DNA of 64,000 nt from Methylobacter tundripaludum (GTDB lineage: Bacteria > Pseudomonadota > Gammaproteobacteria > Methylococcales > Methylomonadaceae): positions 110,958 to 174,957 of the forward strand of contig NZ_PTIY01000011.1 of NCBI RefSeq assembly GCF_002934365.1, in the 5' to 3' direction. Below the pieces are notes generated by a model that made no database searches, had not been told where the DNA came from, and saw only the letters and a program-made list of their open reading frames with translations. This document shows, one piece after another, positions 19,409 to 28,342 of this stretch. Position 1 is the stretch's first letter. Every line of letters begins with the position of its first letter. A program made the translations under genes and the position numbers.

Positions 19409-19711
19409 ATGCTGATAACCGCCGCTTTTCATACAGGGATCTGGACCCTGCTTTTTTTTGTTGTCGGAATGATTAAGCCTAAATGGCCTTTATTCTTTTT
19501 GAAAAAACCGGACAGGTTTTTAGTCCTGGTTATATCGACCGTGCTGTTTATGGTTTCCGCTACGCTGTTTGGCGAAGGCAACCGGCAAAAAGCCCTGGAG
19601 GAACAGGCCGCTAAAGACGCTGTGTCCAAAATCTTGGCTCCGGCTTCCGCCCCGGTTCCTGTGCCGGTGCCCGATGTTCCTGCGACCAAACCGGATTCCC
19701 CGAAAAAGTAA
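19409..19711 (+). CDS. Small two-helix membrane protein of unknown function
   Basis: 100 residues. Two hydrophobic helices (residues about 5-22 and 39-55) are followed by a charged segment and a Pro/Val-rich tail (APVPVPVPDVPATKPDSPKK). I do not recognise the family. Its stop is in the same frame as, and 69 nt before, the start of the following methyltransferase-like gene. The two are probably cotranscribed. No strong ribosome-binding site is seen. Confidence 0.6.
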   Translation: MLITAAFHTGIWTLLFFVVGMIKPKWPLFFLKKPDRFLVLVISTVLFMVSATLFGEGNRQKALEEQAAKDAVSKILAPASAPVPVPVPDVPATKPDSPKK

Positions 19712-19780
19712 CCGCGGGCAAGAAGCCTGACAACATTACCCAAAGCGCTGGCCGCGCAGGCGCTGGGTCTGGCGCTTACG

Positions 19781-20488
19781 ATGATTCTGGCCTGGATGTC
19801 GCCGGCGCTGTTTCACGGCGTCTGGCGGTTGGTGCTGGCACAAGGCGCGACAGCTGCCTTGTGGTCTGTCGTTTTACGCCAGCCGTACTGGTGGTTCCCG
19901 ATTCACTTGTTGTTTCTGCCCATCGCAATCGCGATGCTCGCCTTGCAGCTGCCTTCCTGGCTGTATCTGTCGGCCGTGCTGCTGCTGGCGCTGGTATTCT
20001 GGGGCACGGTCAAGGGCGATGTGCCGCTGTTTTTGTCCTCAAACGCCGTAGCGGATGCGGTGGCGGCGATTGTCGAACGGGAACATGCCGGTGTATTCGC
20101 CGACCTTGGCGCGGGAGTCGGCTCGGTGGCGGCGCCGCTGGCGCAGCAGCCGGCAGTGAAGGTCGATGCCTGGGAACGCGCGCCGCTACCTTGGCTTATC
20201 ACCGTCTGGCGTTGCCGCAAGCTGCCGAATGCGGCTGTAAAACGCGCCAGCTTCTGGGACTGCAATCTTGCCCGTTACGATGTGGTGTTTGCGTTTCTTT
20301 CCCCGGCGGTCATGGCTGAACTGGGCGAAAAAGTCAGGCGTGAAATGCGCCCCGGCAGCTTGTTTATCTCCTCATCCTTCCCGGTACCGGCTTGGCAGCC
20401 GGAATCGGTGGTACGGATCGAAGACCGGCGCGGGACTAAGCTTTATTGTTATCGAATATGTAACTTCTCATTACCCACAGGTGAATAA
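19781..20488 (+). CDS. Membrane-anchored class I SAM methyltransferase-like protein
   Basis: 235 residues with three N-terminal hydrophobic segments (about residues 10-75) and then a compact Rossmann methyltransferase. Motif I is FADLGAGVGSVAAPLA, with the acidic loop VDAWERAP after beta-2 and a late LARYDVVFAFLSPAVM strand. The catalytic domain is short. The frame stays open upstream to the previous stop, and the translated upstream residues (LPKALAAQALGLAL) look coding, so a non-ATG start near 19727 is possible. Substrate unknown. Confidence 0.65.
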   Translation: MILAWMSPALFHGVWRLVLAQGATAALWSVVLRQPYWWFPIHLLFLPIAIAMLALQLPSWLYLSAVLLLALVFWGTVKGDVPLFLSSNAVADAVAAIVEREHAGVFADLGAGVGSVAAPLAQQPAVKVDAWERAPLPWLITVWRCRKLPNAAVKRASFWDCNLARYDVVFAFLSPAVMAELGEKVRREMRPGSLFISSSFPVPAWQPESVVRIEDRRGTKLYCYRICNFSLPTGE

Positions 20489-20498
20489 AAGTTTTTTT

Positions 20499-20606
20499 AT
20501 TCACCACGAACGACTGTAGGGATACAGGAGGTAGAGCAACGCAGGAGCAGTTGCCGAGACACGAAGGACACGAAGTTTTAATTCTTCGTGTCTTCGTGGT
20601 GATAAT
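20499..20606. repeat. Dispersed repeat family A copy
   Basis: Contains TTCACCACGAACGACTG, GAGACACGAAGGACACGAAG (20556-20575) and the mirrored CTTCGTGTCTTCGTGGTG. It lies between convergent genes and could act as a bidirectional terminator. Confidence 0.8.
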
Positions 20607-20634
20607 CTTTTAAGAATTACTCTGATAGAGCTTT

Positions 20635-21372
20635 TCAGGCTTTCAGATACTTCCACCAAAACCAGCTGCGTACATGCAGATAATTGCGTATCGGCGTCTT
20701 GACCAGCAGCAGTAATAACCCAATCGAATACAAACACCAGACCGCCGCCCATTCGTTGGGATTGCTGGTGGTCATCCAAGCCAGCAGCGGTCCGGTAGCA
20801 ATGTGGTAGGCGGTCATTTTCCAGGAGCCGTAGAAGATAGGCATCACAAATGCCGCGACAACATACATATTGAACAGCACCAGATTGGCCGTCGCCGGGA
20901 TTTCCCAGGCGATATGCCAGTCGCCGGACGTAGAGCAGATCCGCCTGCCGCAAAAAGGCACGTTGAACGACTCGGCATACAGGATAAACCGGGTTTTAAC
21001 CTCGTAACAGAACGGCGCCCATTCGAACGGATACAATCGTATCAACAGGCAGACCGTGGTCACCAGGCAGATAAAATAAACCGATGCGGAAATCTTATCC
21101 CTGACTTTTTCGGGAATGAAATACATCGACACCGCGTTGACAAAAAACGGCTGGAACGCGATATGGATATAGCCCAACAAGGTTGCCACCTGATTGCCGG
21201 GATTGGCGCAATCGTCAATCACCGTATAGGTATAGGCCTGCAAGGCTTCCATTAACGAAAAGAAGCCCAAGGCGTAGCAAAGCGGGGCCGGTTCTTTTTT
21301 ATAATAAAAATAAGCGGTGCTCGATAATCCGATAGTCGCTAATACAGTTGACGCTTCCCCGCTCCAGCACAT
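20635..21372 (-). CDS. Polytopic membrane protein, DUF5765-like, function unknown
   Basis: 245 residues with about seven predicted helices. It begins MCWSGEAS and carries LMEALQAYTYTVIDDCANPG and GYIHIAFQPFFVNAV, wording I associate with DUF5765 proteins. The Cys residues (C3, one in DDC, CYE, CGRRIC) are conspicuous for a membrane protein. Nothing in the neighbourhood explains its role. A heme or metal-related function is only a guess from the Cys/His content. Confidence 0.6.
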   Translation of the reverse strand: MCWSGEASTVLATIGLSSTAYFYYKKEPAPLCYALGFFSLMEALQAYTYTVIDDCANPGNQVATLLGYIHIAFQPFFVNAVSMYFIPEKVRDKISASVYFICLVTTVCLLIRLYPFEWAPFCYEVKTRFILYAESFNVPFCGRRICSTSGDWHIAWEIPATANLVLFNMYVVAAFVMPIFYGSWKMTAYHIATGPLLAWMTTSNPNEWAAVWCLYSIGLLLLLVKTPIRNYLHVRSWFWWKYLKA

Positions 21373-21460
21373 AGGTTTTCCGTTCTTTTGTTAAATCTTC
21401 AGACAGCTTGGTTAGTTATCCCGGCTTAGAGCGGGAGATAAGTTTTGGATATTCAGGAAC

Positions 21461-21889
21461 TCAAATCCCTGCAATAAATCCCACCGCTTCGATGCCTGCA
21501 ATCGCGCAACGCTCGTCCTGGTCGGAACTGTCGCCGCTGATGCCGACTGCGCCGATCACATGATTTTTGGTATCGCGAATCAAGACGCCGCCCGGAACCG
21601 GCATGATTTGTCCATCCGCTATGTTTATCAGTGCGTTCATGAAGCCCGGTCTTTCTTCCGCCACGCTGGCCAGACTGCGCGATGAGATGCCCATGCTGAC
21701 CGCGCCCCAGGCTTTTGCGGTCGCAATCTGCTGTCTGATGACGGTTGCGCCATCCTCCCGCTGCATGGCCTTTAAATGTCCGGCCTCGTCCAAAACCACC
21801 ACGGTAATCGGCGCCATGTGTAATTTGCGGGCTTTGTTGGTTGCGGTATTGATGATGATGTTGGCTTTTTCAAGTGTTAATGTTTTCAT
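21461..21889 (-). CDS. GlcG/HbpS-family heme-binding-type protein
   Basis: 142-residue protein of the haem-degrading (GlcG/HbpS) fold: VVVLDEAGHLKAMQREDGA, then PGGVLIRD and AVGISGDSSDQDERCAIAGI at the C-terminus. Family members bind heme or act as small-molecule sensors in the glycolate and related loci; biochemical roles are mostly unproven. It is separated by 28 nt from the tesA gene on the same strand, so cotranscription with tesA is likely. Confidence 0.85.
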   Translation of the reverse strand: MKTLTLEKANIIINTATNKARKLHMAPITVVVLDEAGHLKAMQREDGATVIRQQIATAKAWGAVSMGISSRSLASVAEERPGFMNALINIADGQIMPVPGGVLIRDTKNHVIGAVGISGDSSDQDERCAIAGIEAVGFIAGI

Positions 21890-21917
21890 TTGCGGTTCTC
21901 TTCTTGTTGAAGTTTTA

Positions 21918-22520
21918 TTATTTTAATAGAGGCAGCAGCTGCGGCCATACTTTATCTGCAATGACCGGTTGCCCTTTGGCATTCGGATGCAGGCCGTCTT
22001 GTTGCATCATATCCTGGGTCAGGGCGACATCTTCCATAATAAAAGGCACATACGGGATGCCCAGTTCCGTAGCTAATTGCGGGTAAATAGTGTAGAACAA
22101 ATCGATATAACGTTTGCCGTAATTGGGCGGAATTTTCATGCTCAGCAACAGCACCTTCGCGCCGTTTTGCCGGGCGAGCTGGATAATTCCGGCAAGATTA
22201 TTTTTTATCAGAGTCGGCGGCAAACCGCGCAAGCCGTCATTGGCGCCCAGTTCAACAATGACGACGGCCGGCTTGTGCAAGGTCAGGGCGGCGTCTATCC
22301 GCGCCAAGCCGCCGGCGGTGGTGTCGCCGCTGATGCTTTCATTATGGATGATATGGCCTGTGCCTTGTTGATCCAGTTTTTGCTGCAATAACGCCACCCA
22401 GCCTTGCGAGACTTCAATTCCGTAACCGGCACTGATACTATCGCCCAATACAACAATGGACTTGGCCGTAGCGGTCATCGACATCAACGAAATTATCACG
22501 GCAAATAAAAAACGGGTCAT
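21918..22520 (-). CDS. tesA: Arylesterase / thioesterase I TesA (SGNH hydrolase)
   Basis: A 200-residue periplasmic lipase/esterase with a signal peptide (FAVIISLMSMTATA, cut before KSIVV). The four SGNH blocks are intact: VVLGDSISAGYG (catalytic Ser), the Gly of SISGDT, GANDGLRG (Asn), and DGLHPNAKG (Asp, His). It hydrolyses esters, acyl-CoA and lysophospholipids in E. coli. Its ATG is one base away from the divergent ybbA ATG, so each promoter must lie inside the other gene. The tesA/ybbA divergence is conserved in gammaproteobacteria. Confidence 0.94.
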   Translation of the reverse strand: MTRFLFAVIISLMSMTATAKSIVVLGDSISAGYGIEVSQGWVALLQQKLDQQGTGHIIHNESISGDTTAGGLARIDAALTLHKPAVVIVELGANDGLRGLPPTLIKNNLAGIIQLARQNGAKVLLLSMKIPPNYGKRYIDLFYTIYPQLATELGIPYVPFIMEDVALTQDMMQQDGLHPNAKGQPVIADKVWPQLLPLLK

Positions 22521-22521
22521 T

Positions 22522-23226
22522 ATGCAAACTCAATCATTGAACAACGGCTCCCAACAGGATTCTGACGTTATCGTAACGGAAAACCTGGGTAAATCGGTTA
22601 CTACGTCCGATGGATTATTGCATATCTTGTCATCCATAGATTTGATAATCAAATCCGGTGAGAGTGTTGCGATCGTCGGCGCGTCCGGTTCGGGCAAATC
22701 AACCTTAATCAGCCTGCTGGCCGGGTTGGATATGCCGACCTCGGGAACCATCAGCCTGAACGGGAAATTATTAACCGCGATGGACGAAGACGGTAGGGCG
22801 GCGATGCGCAACGAACTGATAGGTTTTGTGTTCCAGTCCTTTCAATTGCTGCAAGGATTAACCGCGCTGGAAAACGTGATGCTGCCTCTGGAATTAAGCG
22901 GCGACAGAAACGCCAAAGCCTTAGCTGCCGCATTATTGGGCAGGGTCGGCCTGTCGCATCGTTTATCGCATACGCCCCAGAAACTTTCCGGCGGCGAGCA
23001 ACAGCGCGTGGCCCTGGCTAGGGCTTTTGTGACCAAGCCCGCTATTTTGTTTGCCGACGAGCCGACCGGCAATCTGGACAGCAAAACCGGCGCGCATATT
23101 ATCGATTTGCTGTTCGAGCTTAATCAGGAAAATCACACCACGTTGATCCTGGTGACGCATGACCAAGCCCTGGCTGCTCGCTGTCAACGCATTATTAAAT
23201 TGGATTCAGGGCGCATTTTTATATAG
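22522..23226 (+). CDS. ybbA: ABC transporter ATPase YbbA (LolD/MacB-like)
   Basis: 234 residues. Walker A GASGSGKST, signature LSGGEQQR, Walker B ILFADEPTGNLD and switch His VTHDQ are intact. The LolD/MacB-type sequence pairs with FtsX-like permeases, here YbbP downstream. YbbAP are thought to extract substrates from the inner membrane to the periplasm and to cooperate with the neighbouring TesA. The start at 22522 is chosen because upstream in-frame codons lie on the tesA coding sequence. Confidence 0.92.
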   Translation: MQTQSLNNGSQQDSDVIVTENLGKSVTTSDGLLHILSSIDLIIKSGESVAIVGASGSGKSTLISLLAGLDMPTSGTISLNGKLLTAMDEDGRAAMRNELIGFVFQSFQLLQGLTALENVMLPLELSGDRNAKALAAALLGRVGLSHRLSHTPQKLSGGEQQRVALARAFVTKPAILFADEPTGNLDSKTGAHIIDLLFELNQENHTTLILVTHDQALAARCQRIIKLDSGRIFI

Positions 23227-23227
23227 C

Positions 23228-23372
23228 TTCACCACGAAAACACGAAGAACACGAAGTTGCCAGGCGCGTCTTAATGACTACAGCCAAGTATCTCGATGGC
23301 TATCGAAAGGCTAATAACCTGACTAAAAGCTTTTTAAACCTTCGTGTTCTTCGTGTCTTCGTGGTGAATTCC
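23228..23372. repeat. Family A palindrome inside the ybbA-ybbP operon
   Basis: Left arm TTCACCACGAAAACACGAAG (from about 23228) and right arm CTTCGTGTTCTTCGTGTC to CGTGGTGAATT (to about 23372). It separates ybbA from ybbP, which are usually adjacent or overlapping. Confidence 0.85.
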
Positions 23373-23397
23373 AAGCATAAATTTTATAGGCACACTT

Positions 23398-25878
23398 ATG
23401 ACACGTTTTAATTTGGCATTACGGCTGTTATGGCGCGACAGCCGTTCCGGCGAGTTGACGATACTGGGGCTGGCTTTGATCATTGCAGTTACCAGTTCAA
23501 CTGCGGTATCGCTGTTTGCAGACCGCCTGCAACGCACGATGACCACGCAGGCGGCGGAATTTCTGGCGGCCGATCTGGTGATTGCAAGCCCGAGCACGAT
23601 TCCTGCCGAATGGCTGTCCAAGGCGGCGCAACTCAATCTCGCTCAAGCGCAAACGCTGGAGTTTTCCAGCGTGTTGATTGAGCATGACGAGCTGTTGCTG
23701 TCTGGAATTAAGGCGGTCAGTTCCGCTTATCCGTTGCGCGGTTTTTTAAAAACTATCGGTGAGGGGCCGGTTGAGTCCGTCGAACACACCGGGCCAAAAC
23801 CCGGAACCGCCTGGGTTGAAAAACGCGTCCTGTCGGCGCTTAAACTTAATCTCGGCGACATGTTAACGGTGGGCGAGCTTAAGCTCATCGTCAGCAATAT
23901 TATTACCTACGAACCGGACAAACGCGGCGATTTGTACAGCTTTTCCCCGCGCGTGATGATTAATGCGGACGATTTACAGGCAACCGGCGTTTTGCAGCCG
24001 GGCAGCCATGTGCATTATTTCTTCCAGTTCAGCGGCGACAGTAAGGCGTTAACCGAATTTAATCGCTGGATCAAACCGCAGTTGAATCCGTCCCAGCGCA
24101 TCATGGACATTCATGACGACCGCCCGGAGCTGGGTTCGGCGCTGGAACGCGCTGAACGTTATCTGGGCTTGTCCAGCATTGTCGTCATCTTGATTTCCGG
24201 CGTGGCGATAGCGATGGCGACCCGCCGCTATATCGAACGGCATTTTAACGCCACGGCCATCTTGCGCTGTCTGGGCTGCAAGCAGAACGAAATACTCCGG
24301 CTTTACGGCAGCCAGTTTGTCGTTTTGGGGTTGGTAGCCAGCGCGATAGGCTGTCTGTTGGGCTGGTTTACGCAGCAGGCGCTGTTTCATTTATTAAGAT
24401 CGCTATTGCCGCAGCAGGTCGCCAGCCCCGGTTTGTTGGCGGTTTTTTTCGGCTTTATTATCGGCATGGCTGTTTTGCTGGGTTTTGCGCTGCCGCCGCT
24501 ATTGCGTCTTAAAAAAGTTTCGCCGTTACGGGTATTGCGCCGCGAGCTGGAACCTTTGCCCAGCAGCGCATGGCTGATTTACGGCTTGGCAACCGGTATT
24601 ATCGGCGTATTGATCTGGCGCTATACCGATGACCTGAAAATGACCGTGACCATTATCGGCGTAGGCCTAGGTGCGTTGCTGCTGCTCGGTGTGCTTATTT
24701 TTGCCCTGCTGCGGTTTAGCCGGAGGCTGTTGCCGCATCTTGGCTTGGTTTGGCGTTTCGGTTTACAGGGCTTGTTAAAAAACAGTGGGAGCAGCGTCGG
24801 CCAAATACTGGCTTTCAGTCTTACGTTGACGGCGATGGTGCTCAGTTTTATTGTGCGTACCGATTTGATCGAGGATTGGCAAAAACAGTTGCCCGCTAAT
24901 GCGCCGAATCATTTCGCGCTGAATATTTTTCCCGATCAGCAACAAGGCTTTCAACAAGACCTGCAACAGCAACAAATCGACGGCAGCCGGTTTTACCCGG
25001 TAGTCAGAGGCCGTCTAGTAGCGATCAACAACACGCCGGTGCAACAAATCGTCAGCAAGGACTCGCAAGGTGAAAACGCCACCCATCGGGAATTAAGCCT
25101 GACTTGGAGCAAAGAGCTGCCGGAGGAAAACAACATCACTGCCGGAAGCTGGTGGGCGGATGCGCAAACCGGACAAGTCTCGGTCGAGCAGAAATTAGCC
25201 AAGAGCCTGAAAATAAAATTGGGCGACCGCTTGACGTTTACCGTCGGCAGCGAGCAATTTGAAGCGGCGGTTTCCAGCATCCGGGAGCTGCGCTGGGATA
25301 CGATGAAGCCGAATTTTTACATGATCTTCTCGCCCGGTACGCTGGACGCGTTCCCCAGCACGTTTATCACCAGCTTTTATTTGCCGGAAGCCAAAAAGGA
25401 TGTTTTAAACGCGCTGGTCAAAAAATATCCCAGCACCACCGTTCTGGAAGTCGATTTAATCTTGCGCCAATTTCAAACCATTCTGGCGCAATTGACCCAA
25501 GCGATAAACTATCTGCTGTACTTTGCGTTGATGGCCGGATTTACCGTATTGTTCGCCGCCGTATATGCAAGCTTGGACAGCCGTATTTATGAGGGGGCGT
25601 TAATGCGGACGCTGGGCGCCAACCGCACGTTTCTACGGAAAACCCACATCATCGAGTTTAGTCTGCTCGGATTGATTTCCGGCCTGTTGGCTGTCATCAT
25701 CTCGGAGGCCATGCTCTACGCTTTGTACACCCAAGTCATGCATATGGAGTACCGTGCTAATTTCTATTTATGGGGCATAGCGCCGTTAACTGGCGCTTTG
25801 TTTGTGGGCTTGGCGGGCTGCTGGGGCGTAAGAAATGTGGTTAACAAGCCGCCACTTCAGGTTTTAAGGGATTTGTAG
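23398..25878 (+). CDS. ybbP: ABC transporter permease YbbP (FtsX/MacB superfamily, two modules)
   Basis: 826 residues with two FtsX modules, giving about ten helices and two large periplasmic domains. N-terminal MTRFNLALRLLWRDSRSGEL and GLALIIAVTSSTAVSLFADR are family hallmarks, and the C-terminal FtsX block contains FAAVYASLDSRIYEGALMRT and TLGANRTF. It partners YbbA. A Gln-rich periplasmic stretch lies around residues 515-525. The 171 nt gap before it is occupied by a family A repeat. Confidence 0.92.
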   Translation: MTRFNLALRLLWRDSRSGELTILGLALIIAVTSSTAVSLFADRLQRTMTTQAAEFLAADLVIASPSTIPAEWLSKAAQLNLAQAQTLEFSSVLIEHDELLLSGIKAVSSAYPLRGFLKTIGEGPVESVEHTGPKPGTAWVEKRVLSALKLNLGDMLTVGELKLIVSNIITYEPDKRGDLYSFSPRVMINADDLQATGVLQPGSHVHYFFQFSGDSKALTEFNRWIKPQLNPSQRIMDIHDDRPELGSALERAERYLGLSSIVVILISGVAIAMATRRYIERHFNATAILRCLGCKQNEILRLYGSQFVVLGLVASAIGCLLGWFTQQALFHLLRSLLPQQVASPGLLAVFFGFIIGMAVLLGFALPPLLRLKKVSPLRVLRRELEPLPSSAWLIYGLATGIIGVLIWRYTDDLKMTVTIIGVGLGALLLLGVLIFALLRFSRRLLPHLGLVWRFGLQGLLKNSGSSVGQILAFSLTLTAMVLSFIVRTDLIEDWQKQLPANAPNHFALNIFPDQQQGFQQDLQQQQIDGSRFYPVVRGRLVAINNTPVQQIVSKDSQGENATHRELSLTWSKELPEENNITAGSWWADAQTGQVSVEQKLAKSLKIKLGDRLTFTVGSEQFEAAVSSIRELRWDTMKPNFYMIFSPGTLDAFPSTFITSFYLPEAKKDVLNALVKKYPSTTVLEVDLILRQFQTILAQLTQAINYLLYFALMAGFTVLFAAVYASLDSRIYEGALMRTLGANRTFLRKTHIIEFSLLGLISGLLAVIISEAMLYALYTQVMHMEYRANFYLWGIAPLTGALFVGLAGCWGVRNVVNKPPLQVLRDL

Positions 25879-26071
25879 CCCTAAAAAAACAGCTTGGACT
25901 TTACCGGTTAGTGATATTACTTATTGATTGAAAGTATTGACTCGCGCCATACTGAAAACATATATAAAGCGCTAATTAATTTATTAAGTACAATAGTGCC
26001 GATGCGTTCATATTTTATTCATGAACAATTAGCTATCCTGAAAAAAAACAACTCCACCAGAGGTAATCAAT

Positions 26072-26467
26072 ATGAAAAAACTAACAACCAGTTTCGTTTT
26101 TGCAGGCGGCCTTTTACTTTCGGCTTGCGCCAGTCAAACCGGATGGACGCCAACCGTCGATACCTATAACGATCCTAATGCCGGCCGAATCAGTCAGGAC
26201 ATGGCTGAATGTAAAGACCTTGCAAGCCATGCGTCAGGCGGAACTGCAAAGGAAGCGGCTATCGGCGCAGGCGTGGGCGGTTTAATCGGCGCGGCCGGCG
26301 GCGCGGCTATAGGCGCTATAACCGGGAGTCCCGGAACAGGAGCAGCGATAGGCGCGGCGGCAGGCGGTATCGGTGGCGGCGCTAAACAAGGTATTGATGC
26401 GGAATCTGAATATAAAAGGGCTTATTCCAACTGTATGAGAAACCGCGGACATCGCGTTGTCAACTAA
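26072..26467 (+). CDS. Glycine-zipper lipoprotein
   Basis: 131 residues with a lipoprotein signal ending LLLSAC (acylated Cys19). Residues about 62-107 form a glycine-zipper region (AAIGAGVGGLIGAAGGAAIG and AAIGAAAGGIGGGAK) typical of SlyB/OmpA-like membrane-spanning segments. The C-terminus has YKRAYSNCMRNRGHRVV, a common end of these small outer-membrane or envelope lipoproteins. AGAGG precedes the start. Function unknown beyond envelope integrity. Confidence 0.85.
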   Translation: MKKLTTSFVFAGGLLLSACASQTGWTPTVDTYNDPNAGRISQDMAECKDLASHASGGTAKEAAIGAGVGGLIGAAGGAAIGAITGSPGTGAAIGAAAGGIGGGAKQGIDAESEYKRAYSNCMRNRGHRVVN

Positions 26468-26586
26468 CCGGGTCAACATTCAAAAACCACTCCAAATGTG
26501 GCCGGGCAATATCTGTTTCATTGCCCGGATTACGGGCGGCTAGCTCCCATTGAAATGTCGGGCATCAAAAGCATGCCCGACGTTCG

Positions 26587-27216
26587 CTATATCTTTTGTA
26601 TGTCGGCCAACGCCTGTGTCTCGGCGTTCGAAAAACGGTTATTCCGCTTTTGCAAGATATGACGTTCCAGTTTTTGGAAATAGGCATGAATTGCATAAAG
26701 AAATCCCCCTGCTATCGGCAGCGCAAAATACCAATGCTCTTTAGCATAGGCCAATAAGTTCAATATTTCCTCCCCGTAGAAATAAGCCGGCGTTACCGTA
26801 ATAGCGGACCACACCCATGCGCTGAGAAGGTTTATCAATGCGAATTTTCTTGCCGAATACTTGGTAATGCCAATCGACATCGGGATGACGGTGCGCAGAC
26901 CGTACATATAGCGCTGCATAAAAATGATGGGCCAACCGTATTTTCTTAAAAGCAAATGCGCAATCGCAAACTTGCGCCGCTGGCTATGCAGTTTGCGCTG
27001 TATAAGCCCCTTATTAAAGCGGCCAATGTAAAAATAGATTTGATCTCCAGTGAATCCCCCGAGTCCCGCCACAAAAATCGTCACAAAGTATTGCATGTCC
27101 CCGGTATGAGACATGATTCCCCCCATGATCAGCCCCATTTCTCCTTCCAGTATGCTCCAGAGGAACAAAATAGCGTAACCGTATTCCTTTAGCCAGCCGA
27201 TGAATAGTTCTTCCAT
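26587..27216 (-). CDS. DedA-family inner-membrane protein
   Basis: 209 residues. The DedA/SNARE-associated signature is seen in GGFTGDQIYFYIGR and, after the central helix, FMQRYMYGLRTVIPMSIG. Four to five helices are predicted. DedA proteins act as membrane scramblases or flippases, including undecaprenyl-phosphate recycling in some members. It is monocistronic and convergent with the lipoprotein gene. The 285 nt upstream gap (27217-27501) shows no further gene. Confidence 0.9.
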   Translation of the reverse strand: MEELFIGWLKEYGYAILFLWSILEGEMGLIMGGIMSHTGDMQYFVTIFVAGLGGFTGDQIYFYIGRFNKGLIQRKLHSQRRKFAIAHLLLRKYGWPIIFMQRYMYGLRTVIPMSIGITKYSARKFALINLLSAWVWSAITVTPAYFYGEEILNLLAYAKEHWYFALPIAGGFLYAIHAYFQKLERHILQKRNNRFSNAETQALADIQKI

Positions 27217-27501
27217 AAGATCCTTAATTTCGTTTAGATACTGCGTTTAATTGTAATTATGTTTACAGTCATCAACGTGGAAACCTCACCTTCAAAAAGT
27301 ATCGGATATGAAGAGTGAAATGTTCCGTGTAAACCGCCGTTAAGAAAATCAGGCATTCCATCCTGATATGTAATCATAAACTGATTAACGATTGGTTTCC
27401 AATCGTGTAAGGATATAGCCTCTTTTCAAAACGGTCTTTATAGCCGGATAAACGTTGGCTATTGGGAAATGCTTTCGTTTCCACGGGGCGATCCGCTATT
27501 T

Positions 27502-28245
27502 CTATGCTGACTTATTTTCCAGGTTTGGCTGCCGGCCATTGGTAAACCGCAACAGAAAATCCGCCAAATAAGCTTCACTGTCCCGGCTATAAACGTTGTG
27601 GGATTCATAAATCGTCAATAATTTTACCGTAATCGAAGCTGCTGTGCGGCTGAAGGTCAGTGCGGATATTTTGGCTTGGTTATGCGCATAGCCCCGAAAA
27701 TCGGTTTGATTGATCAAATAAAGCCCTGCGGCTAAGGCCTGGGCGGAAAACTTGGCGACCGCATGAGCGGGAATCAGCAGATAAAACAAGCCCTGTGGGG
27801 CTAATAAACCTGCTGCTATGCCGATCAAATCGGCAAAGGGCAATTGATCGGTGTGCCGGGCGGTGTTTCTGAGGACTTCGGTAGTTTTGTTGTGATTTTC
27901 AAAGAACGGCGGGTTGCTGATGATCAAGTCGTATTGGCGGCCGCCTGTTAAGGAAAAGCGTTGAATATCCTGGTGCACGGCTTCAAGGCTTTTTGCCCAC
28001 GGGCTGTTGTTGAAGTTGATGTCGGCCTCTTTAAAGGCTTCTTCGGTCAATTCCACGGCGGTCACTTTCGCCGCGCCCAGCTGGGCCGCGATCAGCGCAA
28101 GCACCCCGGTGCCGGTGCCGATGTCCAGCACCTGGTCGCCTGGAGTGACCGGGGCCATCGCGCCGAACAACACGGCATCTGTGCATATTTTCATGCCCGA
28201 GTGTTGTTGTAGTACGGAAAATTGCTGGAAGTGGAAGGTTGACAT
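27502..28245 (-). CDS. trmN6: tRNA1(Val) adenine-37 N6-methyltransferase TrmN6
   Basis: 247-residue SAM-dependent methyltransferase. N-terminal FHFQQFSVLQQHSGMKICTD is highly typical; motif I is VLDIGTGTGVLALIAAQ, and the amino-methyltransferase motif IV is IISNPPFF. It methylates A37 of tRNA-Val in E. coli (YfiC). It starts a short minus-strand unit just downstream of the large membrane protein, separated by a family A palindrome. Confidence 0.93.
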   Translation of the reverse strand: MSTFHFQQFSVLQQHSGMKICTDAVLFGAMAPVTPGDQVLDIGTGTGVLALIAAQLGAAKVTAVELTEEAFKEADINFNNSPWAKSLEAVHQDIQRFSLTGGRQYDLIISNPPFFENHNKTTEVLRNTARHTDQLPFADLIGIAAGLLAPQGLFYLLIPAHAVAKFSAQALAAGLYLINQTDFRGYAHNQAKISALTFSRTAASITVKLLTIYESHNVYSRDSEAYLADFLLRFTNGRQPNLENKSA

Positions 28246-28285
28246 GGCGGTTTTATTGGGCCTAAAAATGTAGCAGGTTGATTAA

Positions 28286-28342
28286 TGCACCACGAAGACA
28301 CGAAGGAAAGCGAAAATAAGAGCTTCGTGTCTTCGTGGTTAA
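28286..28342. repeat. Family A palindrome, short copy
   Basis: CACCACGAAGACACGAAGGA and the mirrored CTTCGTGTCTTCGTGGTTAA form a stem-loop that ends right at the stop codon of the 1371-residue gene, serving as its terminator-like element. Confidence 0.85.
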
